Of a stretch of DNA of 22,287 bases, positions 6,698-12,196 are shown one piece after another. The notes under the pieces are model-generated. The model searched no databases and had not been told where the DNA came from. It worked only from the letters and a program-made list of their open reading frames with translations. The stretch is from positions 1-22,287 of IMG/VR virus record IMGVR_UViG_3300005264_000218; one strand, 5' to 3'. This stretch comes from a virus. Position 1 is the first letter of the stretch. Every line of letters starts with the position of its first letter. Position numbers and translations under genes: made by a program.

Positions 6698-6781
6698 GGA
6701 CCTAATTTCTGGCCAGGACCCGGACCTAATTTCTGGCCAGGACCCGGACCTAATTTCTGGCCAGGACCCGGACCTAATTTC
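6698..6781. repeat. 24-nt tandem repeat, 3.5 identical copies (iteron-like)
   Basis: Units are at 6698-6721, 6722-6745 and 6746-6769, with a half unit at 6770-6781. Each reads GGACCTAATTTC followed by TGGCCAGGACCC. The units are identical, much more GC-rich than surrounding DNA, and contain the palindrome TGGCCA and paired GGACC boxes. Inverted GGTCC boxes lie just upstream (6662, 6678). Identical direct repeats in a divergent intergenic region beside AT-rich DNA fit iterons of a replication origin or a multi-site operator. Transcribed from the promoter at 6600, the GGUCC and GGACC boxes could also pair as RNA hairpins. Confidence 0.85.
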
Positions 6782-6806
6782 CTTATATAATGATCTATAT
6801 AGCAAA

Positions 6807-6872
6807 ATCATATGATAGCAAGCATTGTTAGCAATGCTTTCCTTGCAGGAAAGATATATCATATGATAGCAA
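6807..6872. repeat. 15-nt repeats flanking two hairpins
   Basis: ATCATATGATAGCAA occurs at 6807-6821 and 6858-6872, each containing the palindrome ATCATATGAT. Between them lie two inverted repeats in tandem: AGCATT/AATGCT with a 6-nt loop, and TTTCCT/AGGAAA with a 3-nt loop. The symmetrical layout suggests binding sites around a cruciform or a folded RNA. Confidence 0.65.
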
Positions 6873-6876
6873 TAAC

Positions 6877-6988
6877 TGTCCCTTGGTCGTTGAACCTATA
6901 ATTATATCATTTGATATTAACAAATGTCTACTATGTGAAAATCTAAACAATGTCCCTTGGTCGTTGAACTTATAATTATATCATTTGA
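6877..6988. repeat. Two 38-nt direct repeats with one mismatch
   Basis: Copies are at 6877-6914 and 6951-6988, 74 bp apart, differing at one base (C or T after TTGAA-C). Each begins TGTCCCTTGGTCGTTGAAC and ends with the palindrome TATAATTATA then TCATTTGA. TATAAT could be a -10, but no good -35 sits 16-18 nt upstream. The high conservation suggests paired regulator or initiator sites, or promoters for a non-sigma70 polymerase. Confidence 0.8.
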
Positions 6989-7105
6989 AGAACAGCAAAT
7001 CATTCACCAGATTGCATTCTTGATATAATAGCAAGTGATAATTTGTCTAGATATACATCCATACCATTTGATAAATAACCTACCTTATATGCAAAATAAT
7101 TTATC

Positions 7106-7135
7106 TTGACAAAATGAATAATTTTATGATACAAT
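7106..7135 (+). promoter_or_regulatory. Strong rightward sigma70 promoter before the structured RNA
   Basis: The -35 is TTGACA (7106-7111), the spacer is 18 nt, and the -10 is TACAAT (7130-7135) preceded by TGA, giving an extended -10. The start is expected near 7142. The promoter is followed within 90 nt by a strong terminator, so without antitermination it makes only a short RNA. Confidence 0.75.
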
Positions 7136-7148
7136 ACTAAATAGTATT
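7133..7148. promoter_or_regulatory. Palindromic operator candidate over the -10 and start site
   Basis: AATACT at 7133-7138 and AGTATT at 7143-7148 form a perfect 6-bp inverted repeat with a 4-nt centre. It overlaps the -10 box and the likely start site of the promoter at 7106-7135, where a dimeric repressor would block transcription. It could alternatively be the first RNA hairpin. Confidence 0.45.
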
Positions 7149-7272
7149 GAGAGAAATCATTTTCCATTTATATCTCTCATCTCCTTAATACTGGTTATAT
7201 TCAACCAGTGTTGATTTTATATTATATTAAAAATAGGTGACTTTTTAGCCATAATTTTAGTCACCTATTTTT
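7142..7272 (+). ncRNA. Candidate structured small RNA or attenuator leader
   Basis: From the start near 7142 to the terminator end the transcript would be about 130 nt with no convincing ORF. It contains three successive hairpins: TGAGAGA/TCTCTCA (7148-7154 with 7173-7179), AATACTGGTT/AACCAGTGTT (7187-7196 with 7203-7212, one wobble pair) and the 14-bp terminator. It may be a stand-alone small RNA or a leader controlling read-through into the packaging genes at 7455. I see no match to a named RNA family. Confidence 0.5.
7229..7272. terminator. Strong, potentially bidirectional terminator
   Basis: A 14-bp perfect stem pairs 7229-7242 (AAAAATAGGTGACT) with 7259-7272 (AGTCACCTATTTTT) across a 16-nt loop. 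A and T runs at the stem ends supply U tracts in both directions. It separates the control-region promoters from the late genes that begin at 7455. Confidence 0.85.
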
Positions 7273-7454
7273 ATGCCTAATGAAATCTTTTATCTCATTT
7301 TATCATATATACACAAGAGATAATTATCAATCTTTTTATCAATTATTCCATATAATACAGGGTGAAATGTATTTTATATCATATAATATAAATAATATAA
7401 ATATAGATGTAAAATATAGCATAAGATGTTGATAATATAATAGAGGTTTGATAA
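7273..7454. other. Very AT-rich stretch before the packaging genes
   Basis: This 182-nt interval has no supported gene. It holds a long-spaced inverted pair TTATCTC/GAGATAA (around 7289-7322), a TATAAT at 7351-7356 with no convincing -35, and nearly pure A/T sequence from about 7370 to 7440. It could be a DNA-unwinding element of an origin near the iteron-like repeats, or just a leader for the terminase gene. Confidence 0.35.
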
Positions 7455-7973
7455 ATGGCAAAGATAAAATCAAAGAAGAAAGCAAAGCAAATTAAATATG
7501 ATAGTTCTAAGTTGTTTAGATGTAACACCTGTGGTAAAGATAAAACAGCAAAGTCATTTTCAAAAGATGGAAGACATAAAACAGGGTTGAAAGCATTTTG
7601 CAAAGTATGTGAAAAGAAACAAAAGAAACTAGATGACATTGATAAAGAACTTGGTATAACAAAATCATATAGAGATAAACATATTACTGAAAAAATAAAA
7701 GAATCAAGTAATATGGATAAACATATTAGTGAAAGGTTGTCTGATGCTTTATTGGTGTCATTTGGTGAGAACCTTGAAAGTATTGTAACTGAGTTAAACA
7801 ACCTTATATTTTCAAGGGCTACCAAAGATAATGTCAAACTGGCAGGGATTTCTGTGGTACTTGATAGAATTGTTGGGAAACCAAAAGCAGAGATGGTGAT
7901 TGAACAGAAATTGATAAATATAACAATAAACAAGCCAAATCTGGATGATGTCATTGATATACCAAAATCATAA
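7455..7973 (+). CDS. terS: Probable terminase small subunit with N-terminal zinc finger
   Basis: The protein has 172 residues. A basic N terminus precedes a zinc module at about 23-52 (CNTCGKDK... then CKVCEK), followed by a helical linker and a C-terminal part (NVKLAGISVVLDRIVGKPKA) that resembles terminase small-subunit-like proteins. In such phages this subunit recognises the packaging site and recruits the large ATPase-nuclease. Position supports it: first gene of the rightward packaging cluster, before large terminase and portal. SD AGAGG precedes the ATG. The last codons (Lys-Ser-stop) lie inside the 60-nt repeated element. A zinc-finger regulator is the alternative. Confidence 0.55.
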   Translation: MAKIKSKKKAKQIKYDSSKLFRCNTCGKDKTAKSFSKDGRHKTGLKAFCKVCEKKQKKLDDIDKELGITKSYRDKHITEKIKESSNMDKHISERLSDALLVSFGENLESIVTELNNLIFSRATKDNVKLAGISVVLDRIVGKPKAEMVIEQKLINITINKPNLDDVIDIPKS

Positions 7974-8022
7974 CTACTTGAAATCATTACAAATCATTCG
8001 CTTTTTTAGCTGCAAATCGTCT
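7964..8022 (+). repeat. Packaging-gap element, copy 1 (TCGTCT element)
   Basis: Bases 7964-8005 match 15791-15832 at 40 of 42 positions, and both continue to AATCGTCT. This copy begins in the last codons of the small terminase gene. Its 3' part TTTTAGCTGCAAATCGTCT (8004-8022) recurs exactly at 8151-8169. It has imperfect versions of the two hairpins seen in the copy at 15791. It is not directly followed by a start codon. A weaker similarity (TTGAAATCATTA near 8046) follows it. Confidence 0.75.
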
Positions 8023-8150
8023 TTATCAAAAACCCCAAGTATTTGAAATCATTAGATAATCAAGCTTTTTGTTATTTTTTATCAAGTTTTTTGAATGTAT
8101 AAAATTCTCAAGGTATTGGAATTATTGGATAAATTGAAATTGGTATGGTA

Positions 8151-8169
8151 TTTTAGCTGCAAATCGTCT
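8151..8169 (+). repeat. Packaging-gap element, partial copy 2, in a leader
   Basis: This is an exact 19-nt copy of the 3' part of the element at 8004-8022, ending TCGTCT. TTGAAA lies upstream at about 8134, as in the other copies. The SD AAAGGAG and ATG of the next gene follow within 16 nt, so here it forms a 5' leader. Confidence 0.75.
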
Positions 8170-8184
8170 AGAAAAAGGAGAAAT

Positions 8185-8367
8185 ATGGAAACAGAAAAAA
8201 TATATTATGATGAAGTGAATAACAATGGACAAGAATGGTTAGTAACTGATAATCTTGGATATACCAAGTATATGTGTGATGGGTGTGGTAGATGGATGAG
8301 AGTAGCCAAACATTTATATCCTGAAACCTTTACTTGTATTTGGTGTGGTGTGGAGATAAAGAAATGA
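8185..8367 (+). CDS. Small zinc-ribbon protein, 60 residues
   Basis: I chose the ATG at 8185 (METEKIYYDEVNNNGQ...) because AAAAAGGAG precedes it. A longer frame from 8095 has no SD and would read through the repeated leader. The protein carries CDGCGRWM and CIWCGVEIKK, two CxxC pairs 18-20 residues apart, forming a zinc ribbon. Its stop overlaps the next start (ATGA). It may bind nucleic acid or a partner protein; the specific role is unknown. Confidence 0.65.
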   Translation: METEKIYYDEVNNNGQEWLVTDNLGYTKYMCDGCGRWMRVAKHLYPETFTCIWCGVEIKK

Positions 8368-8549
8368 GATCATTTGAGGGGGTATTTGATAATTCAGTTA
8401 AAGCTTTATCAGATTTATGGAAGTGTAAATATGCATCAAAGAGAATCAAAAATAAACCTAAGCTAACTAATACACTATTCTATGATGATATATTATTGAG
8501 AGGATGGGATGAGGTTAAAGACATTTATTTGAAAGATGTGGGGAGATAA
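8364..8549 (+). CDS. Hypothetical 61-residue protein
   Basis: The ATG at 8364 overlaps the previous stop (ATGA), with SD GGAG in the upstream gene. The product is basic in the middle (WKCKYASKRIKNKPK) and acidic at the end, without a recognisable motif. It lies between a zinc-ribbon gene and a methyltransferase. The end of this gene supplies GGGGAG, a strong SD for an ATG at 8553 that is out of frame with the methyltransferase. Confidence 0.55.
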   Translation: MRSFEGVFDNSVKALSDLWKCKYASKRIKNKPKLTNTLFYDDILLRGWDEVKDIYLKDVGR

Positions 8550-8569
8550 TTTATGATAGTAAAAATAAA

Positions 8570-9331
8570 GTGTACCAAGAGAATTGTATAGATACAATGA
8601 AAAAAATGGATAAGTATTATACCAAACCTGATATAGTTGATTTATGTTTATCATATATTGATGTTGATAGTTATGATAATGTCATTGAACCAAGTGCTGG
8701 AGATGGGGCATTCTCAACTAAAATAAATTGCACAGCATTTGATATACACCCTAACCACCAAGATATAATACAACAGGATTATCTTGAATATAAACATATA
8801 ATGAAAGGCACTACACTTGTTATAGGCAATCCACCATTTGGGAGAAACAATTCAATGTCATTGGCATTTATCAAACACTCAATTTTCTCTGATTGTATAG
8901 CATTTATATTACCAAAATCATTCAAGAAACAATCACTACAAGATAAAGTTCCAATATATTTTCATTTAATCAAAGAGATTGATATACCACCTGATAGTTT
9001 TATATACAACAATAAATCATATAATGTGCCTTGTGTGTTCCAGATTTGGGAGAAACAAGATATAAAGAGATTGAAACCAAAACCACTAATACCCAAGTCA
9101 TTTTCATTTGTTAAATCAGGGGGTGATGTGAGTATAAGAAGGGTTGGTGTTAATGCTGGTCAGTTGTATACCAATACTGATAAATCTCCATCCTCTCATT
9201 ATTTTCTCAAAGTGGGTGATGGTTTTATTGAAAAGTATAATAAAATAAAATGGTTACATAATAATACGGTTGGGTGTAATAGTATATCAAAGCAAGAGTT
9301 GATAAGGGAGATTGACTATGAAAATAAATAA
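8570..9331 (+). CDS. N6-adenine DNA methyltransferase with a disturbed N terminus
   Basis: The open frame has 253 codons from a GTG at 8570. Motif I is EPSAGDGAF (40-48) for SAM, and motif IV is NPPF (87-90), the adenine-methylating catalytic motif; the rest is likely a target recognition domain. The start is uncertain: the strong SD GGGGAG belongs to ATG 8553, which is one base out of frame, while GTG 8570 and ATG 8597 or 8606 lack good SDs. The first 14 codons (YQENCIDTMKKMD) match the N terminus of the next methyltransferase (YNENCLDTMKRMD), a different class, so this gene looks like a recombinant joined to a borrowed start, with a one-base loss. Activity depends on initiation at an internal Met. 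Confidence 0.75.
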   Translation: MYQENCIDTMKKMDKYYTKPDIVDLCLSYIDVDSYDNVIEPSAGDGAFSTKINCTAFDIHPNHQDIIQQDYLEYKHIMKGTTLVIGNPPFGRNNSMSLAFIKHSIFSDCIAFILPKSFKKQSLQDKVPIYFHLIKEIDIPPDSFIYNNKSYNVPCVFQIWEKQDIKRLKPKPLIPKSFSFVKSGGDVSIRRVGVNAGQLYTNTDKSPSSHYFLKVGDGFIEKYNKIKWLHNNTVGCNSISKQELIREIDYENK

Positions 9332-10121
9332 AATATACAATGAGAATTGTCTTGATACAATGAAAAGAATGGATGATAATTATATTGATTTGACTGTAAC
9401 ATCACCACCTTATGATGGTATGAGAACCTATAAGGGTTATTCATTTGATTTTAAACCAATAGCCAAAGAATTATACAGGGTGACAAAAGAAGGTGGTGTA
9501 GTGGTCTGGGTTGTTGGGGATGCTGTTATTGATGGTAGTGAGACAGGTACTTCATTCAGGCAAGCATTATACTTCAAAGAAATTGGTTTTAGGTTACACG
9601 ATACAATGATATATCAAAAGACAGGAATACCATTCCCTGGCAATGTAAGATACAATCAAATGTTTGAATATATGTTTGTGTTTAGCAAAGGCAAACCAAA
9701 TTGTTTCAATCCTATCTTGAAGAAAAATAAATGTGCTGGTTCTGTAAAACCTAATGGTGCAATGTATAGACAGAAGGATGGTTCATTCAAGAAAAATAAT
9801 GTGAAGAAGATAAAAGAATATGGTGTTGAAGGTAATGTGTGGGTGATAAGTGGTGGAATGAATAAATCAACTAAAGATAAAATAGCATTCAAACACCCAG
9901 CCATATTCCCAGAAGAATTAGCAACCAAACATATAAAATCTTGGAGTAATAAGGGTGATTTGGTATATGATTGTTTTATGGGTAGCGGGACTGTAGCTAA
10001 GTGTGCTATGTTATTGGATAGAAATTATATTGGTTCAGAAATGTCTCAAGAATATTGTGATATAATAAAAGAAAGATTGAAGTCATTGAATAACTTTGGT
10101 CAATTCTTTGGAGAAAGATAA
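9318..10121 (+). CDS. Beta-class DNA methyltransferase (SPPY type)
   Basis: This 267-residue enzyme carries the catalytic motif SPPY (29-32) before the SAM motif DCFMGSGT (218-225), the beta-class order. The target domain lies between them. SPPY enzymes methylate cytosine N4 or adenine N6; I cannot decide which. I chose ATG 9318 because GGGAG precedes it; the frame could extend to a TTG. It overlaps the preceding methyltransferase by 14 nt, so they are co-translated. Complete motifs and usual length indicate an intact enzyme, probably protecting phage DNA from restriction. Confidence 0.85.
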   Translation: MKINKIYNENCLDTMKRMDDNYIDLTVTSPPYDGMRTYKGYSFDFKPIAKELYRVTKEGGVVVWVVGDAVIDGSETGTSFRQALYFKEIGFRLHDTMIYQKTGIPFPGNVRYNQMFEYMFVFSKGKPNCFNPILKKNKCAGSVKPNGAMYRQKDGSFKKNNVKKIKEYGVEGNVWVISGGMNKSTKDKIAFKHPAIFPEELATKHIKSWSNKGDLVYDCFMGSGTVAKCAMLLDRNYIGSEMSQEYCDIIKERLKSLNNFGQFFGER

Positions 10122-10154
10122 TGTGTAAAAACATACCCTCTATGGGGGCTATAT
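10119..10154 (+). repeat. 36-nt element with conserved mini-ORF, copy 1
   Basis: This matches 12155-12190 at 30 of 36 positions without gaps. Both begin at the stop codon of a methyltransferase gene as TAATG, so an ATG overlaps the stop and opens a mini-ORF: MCKNIPSMGAILWI (10121-10165) here. CATA-N5-TATG followed by GGGGGCTAT can form a small hairpin and supplies the SD for the terminase ATG at 10156. It may be a coupled leader peptide or a duplicated gene border. Confidence 0.7.
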
Positions 10155-10155
10155 T

Positions 10156-11082
10156 ATGGATATAAAGATAGACCTGAGTAATATACTTGAAGTGATGAAT
10201 CCTGCCTTTCACTGGCTGTTGGTGAATAAATCAAGAAATGTTGTATTGAGAGGTGGTGCTGGTTCTAGTAAGAGTTATTCTGCTATACAGGCATTATTAT
10301 TCCAGATACTAATAGATTATGATAAACCACCAGTGAATTATCTCCTATTGAGAAAAACACTTCCAGCAGCAAAGAAATCAATCATACCACTGCTGAAACA
10401 TATAATGACAGAATGGGGTTTGACAAGTGATATAGTCAAAGAGAATAAGAGTGACCACACTTTTACATTCTCCAATGGTTCAGTGATACAGGTTGATTCG
10501 TTAGATGACCCAGAGAAAATCAAATCAATATTCAACATCAGTAAGATAATGCTTGAAGAAGCAAATGAATTCACTCTTGAAGATTACTTACAACTCAATC
10601 GGCCAGAAGAAATCAAACATCATACATATTCTTGTGATTTTGGTTTCACTAACCCTACAGCACTAACAAGGGTTGCTGTTCAAGATAATGATATTTATGT
10701 AGATGAATTATTTTATCAATCAAAGAAAACCAATGCACAATTGATTGAATTTATTCAAAATAACACTTCACCTGATGTAATCTATTGTGATTCAGCAGAA
10801 CCAAATAGAATACGTGAAATGAGAAATGCTGGTATAAATGCAAAGAAATCAAAGAAAGAAATAAAGGATGGTATAGATTTTGTAAAGAGACACCATATCT
10901 ATGTAACTAAAAGAAGTAACAACATTCAAACAGAACTCAATACTTACAGATGGCCAGATTCAAAAGATGGCAAAAATGATAAGGATGTTCCAATAGATTT
11001 TATGAACCATGCCTGTGATGCAATAAGATATGGTGCATATACCAAGTGGGGTAGAAAACAATCCTTTGGAGTAATAACATAA
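10156..11082 (+). CDS. terL: Terminase large subunit, copy 1, with internal deletion
   Basis: This is a 308-residue packaging motor protein. The ATPase has Walker A GGAGSSKS (33-40) and Walker B with catalytic Glu (KIMLEEAN, 130-137). The nuclease has Asp161 (CDFGF), Asp212 (CDSAEP) and Asp288 (CDAIRYG). In full-length relatives such as SPP1 gp2 (about 420 residues) some 110 residues lie between the Walker B region and the first nuclease Asp. Here the link is only about 20 residues, joined near LQLNRPEEI, so the coupling motif and linker are absent. The frame is kept. The catalytic residues remain but the motor is unlikely to work normally. A second damaged copy starts at 13255. The stop overlaps the next start (TAATG). 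Confidence 0.85.
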   Translation: MDIKIDLSNILEVMNPAFHWLLVNKSRNVVLRGGAGSSKSYSAIQALLFQILIDYDKPPVNYLLLRKTLPAAKKSIIPLLKHIMTEWGLTSDIVKENKSDHTFTFSNGSVIQVDSLDDPEKIKSIFNISKIMLEEANEFTLEDYLQLNRPEEIKHHTYSCDFGFTNPTALTRVAVQDNDIYVDELFYQSKKTNAQLIEFIQNNTSPDVIYCDSAEPNRIREMRNAGINAKKSKKEIKDGIDFVKRHHIYVTKRSNNIQTELNTYRWPDSKDGKNDKDVPIDFMNHACDAIRYGAYTKWGRKQSFGVIT

Positions 11083-11423
11083 TGAATAAAATAATTTTAT
11101 ACAATGAAGATTTCAATGATTTTGATACAGGCAAACAATATGATGTGATAATAATGAACCCTCCATTTGTTAAATTTGGTGAGAAGTTTATCAAGAAGTG
11201 TATTAGTTTATTGAAACCCGGTGGTTATTTTGGGTGTATTATGTCTCCTACTTGGCGAAGTGTATCAAGTAAGACAGGAAGGCAATATAATAAATCTTAT
11301 ACAATAATGGTACAGGCTGGTGAGTTTATTATGATTCATATGTATTCAACCAAAGAAACCAAAGATGCTTTTGGTCAGTCAATTGGTCAGGTTGATACTT
11401 TTGTATGGAGAAAGAATGACTAA
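11082..11423 (+). CDS. Catalytic half of an adenine methyltransferase (NPPF), N terminus missing
   Basis: This 113-residue protein has DVIIMNPPF with motif IV NPPF at 26-29, followed by LLKPGGYFGCIMSP, the typical strand after motif IV. There is no SAM-binding motif I. The start NEDFNDFDTGKQYD is what normally lies just before motif IV, so the N-terminal half is absent. A matching SAM half occurs downstream at 11870-12157. The ATG overlaps the terminase stop (TAATG). By itself it should be inactive; it may be a gene fragment or half of a split enzyme. Confidence 0.7.
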   Translation: MNKIILYNEDFNDFDTGKQYDVIIMNPPFVKFGEKFIKKCISLLKPGGYFGCIMSPTWRSVSSKTGRQYNKSYTIMVQAGEFIMIHMYSTKETKDAFGQSIGQVDTFVWRKND

Positions 11424-11425
11424 AA
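11407..11425. repeat. 19-nt direct repeat, partner at 11861-11879
   Basis: GGAGAAAGAATGACTAAAA occurs exactly at 11407-11425 and 11861-11879, 454 bp apart. Each copy is the end of one gene (Arg-Lys-Asn-Asp-stop), an SD, and the ATG of the next gene (Met-Thr-Lys), so gene junctions are duplicated. Recombination between copies would excise the gene between them cleanly. Confidence 0.85.
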
Positions 11426-11877
11426 TCACTAATACCAATAGTGATGTATATTACTATGACCTGACTGACTATAAGCAGACAGTCCCAGTACTACCAAAGC
11501 AATTGTATGACAGTTGGTTTGACCAATCCTCTGGGTTGAAGTGGGTTACTGTACCAGCAAAAGGTGGTGCCACAATACCATTTTATGATGTTCTTGGTAA
11601 TGTTAAAAAGGTGAGATATACAACAACAAATATAATAAAAAGAACCAAAGGTAAAAAGGTATTGGTTGATCATAATTTTAATGATTATTATGTAGATGAT
11701 GTGGGTGATGTTATATCAAACAATCATTATATATTCTTTTATGATGATAATAAAGAAAGAGATTGTATTATCAACACCTTACAATTTCTTATTGATAATA
11801 ACCTAAGAGATTTATTCAAAAACAGGGGTGGTTTTGTTAATACTTACATACCAGCAATAAGGAGAAAGAATGACTAA
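11416..11877 (+). CDS. Hypothetical protein between the two methyltransferase halves
   Basis: I chose ATG 11416 (MTKITNTNSDVYYYDLTDY...) because GGAGAAAGA precedes it; the frame could extend to 11365 but without an SD. The 153 residues have a beta-rich centre (VRYTTTNIIKRTKGKKVLVD) and a C-terminal helix then GGFVNTYIPAIRRKND. The ending resembles parts of methyltransferase-associated or target-recognition proteins in my memory, but I cannot name the family. It overlaps both neighbours by 8 nt. Its place between split methyltransferase halves suggests a related role in target binding; this is inference. Confidence 0.5.
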   Translation: MTKITNTNSDVYYYDLTDYKQTVPVLPKQLYDSWFDQSSGLKWVTVPAKGGATIPFYDVLGNVKKVRYTTTNIIKRTKGKKVLVDHNFNDYYVDDVGDVISNNHYIFFYDDNKERDCIINTLQFLIDNNLRDLFKNRGGFVNTYIPAIRRKND

Positions 11878-12157
11878 AAAACACCAAGACATATTTACAC
11901 CTGAATGGATGGTGCAAGAGTTACTTGACCATATACCATTCAAAGATGGTGACACAATACTTGAACCAACGGCAGGTGATGGCAATATGGTTGAGCCAAT
12001 ACTGAAACATTGTAAAGGTGTATCAGTTGAATTGACAGCCAATGAATTACAGAAGAAGCATTATGATATATTGAAAGATAGAGTTATGATTTATGGTGAA
12101 GTAGTTGAAAACAAAACTGGTTCTTTATTTACACAATTATTTGGTGGAAAACACTAA
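11870..12157 (+). CDS. SAM-binding half of an adenine methyltransferase, C terminus missing
   Basis: This 95-residue protein begins MTKKHQDIFTPEWMVQELLD, the usual opening of N6-adenine methyltransferases, and has motif I EPTAGDGN (32-39), but no NPPF motif. It ends in LFTQLFGGKH, which resembles the end of the 9318 methyltransferase (FGQFFGER), so a fusion to a different gene end is likely. Its missing half resembles the gene at 11082-11423. SD GGAG precedes. Either a fragment or half of a split, circularly permuted enzyme. Confidence 0.7.
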   Translation: MTKKHQDIFTPEWMVQELLDHIPFKDGDTILEPTAGDGNMVEPILKHCKGVSVELTANELQKKHYDILKDRVMIYGEVVENKTGSLFTQLFGGKH

Positions 12158-12190
12158 TGTGTAGAAGCATACACACTATGGGAGCTATGT
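12155..12190 (+). repeat. 36-nt element with conserved mini-ORF, copy 2
   Basis: This is the partner of 10119-10154 (30 of 36 identical). The mini-ORF MCRSIHTMGAM runs 12157-12192, starting on the previous stop (TAATG). TGTGTA/TACACA forms a perfect 6-bp stem here. A D12 methyltransferase follows instead of the terminase, which is displaced to 13255; the cassette appears inserted between this leader and terminase copy 2. Confidence 0.7.
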
Positions 12191-12196
12191 AAAAGG

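Noticed and set aside
6698-6781. CRISPR array
   Set aside because: Units are directly adjacent without variable spacers, and no cas gene is nearby.
6656-6862. 68-codon minus-strand frame across the 24-nt repeats (repeat IRSGSWPE)
   Set aside because: The frame exists because 24 is a multiple of three. There is no Shine-Dalgarno, and the repeats fit a DNA or RNA element better.
7379-7987. 202-codon minus-strand frame opposite the small terminase
   Set aside because: It is antisense to a gene with a clear zinc finger and ribosome site; its Ser/Leu/Phe-rich composition is typical of a shadow frame.
8095-8184. Extended N terminus of the zinc-ribbon gene
   Set aside because: No ribosome site at 8095, and the extension is encoded by the repeated leader element; ATG 8185 has a strong SD.
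7964-8184. tRNA or known ribozyme in the repeated element
   Set aside because: No cloverleaf, T-loop or hammerhead core could be matched; hairpins alone are too short.
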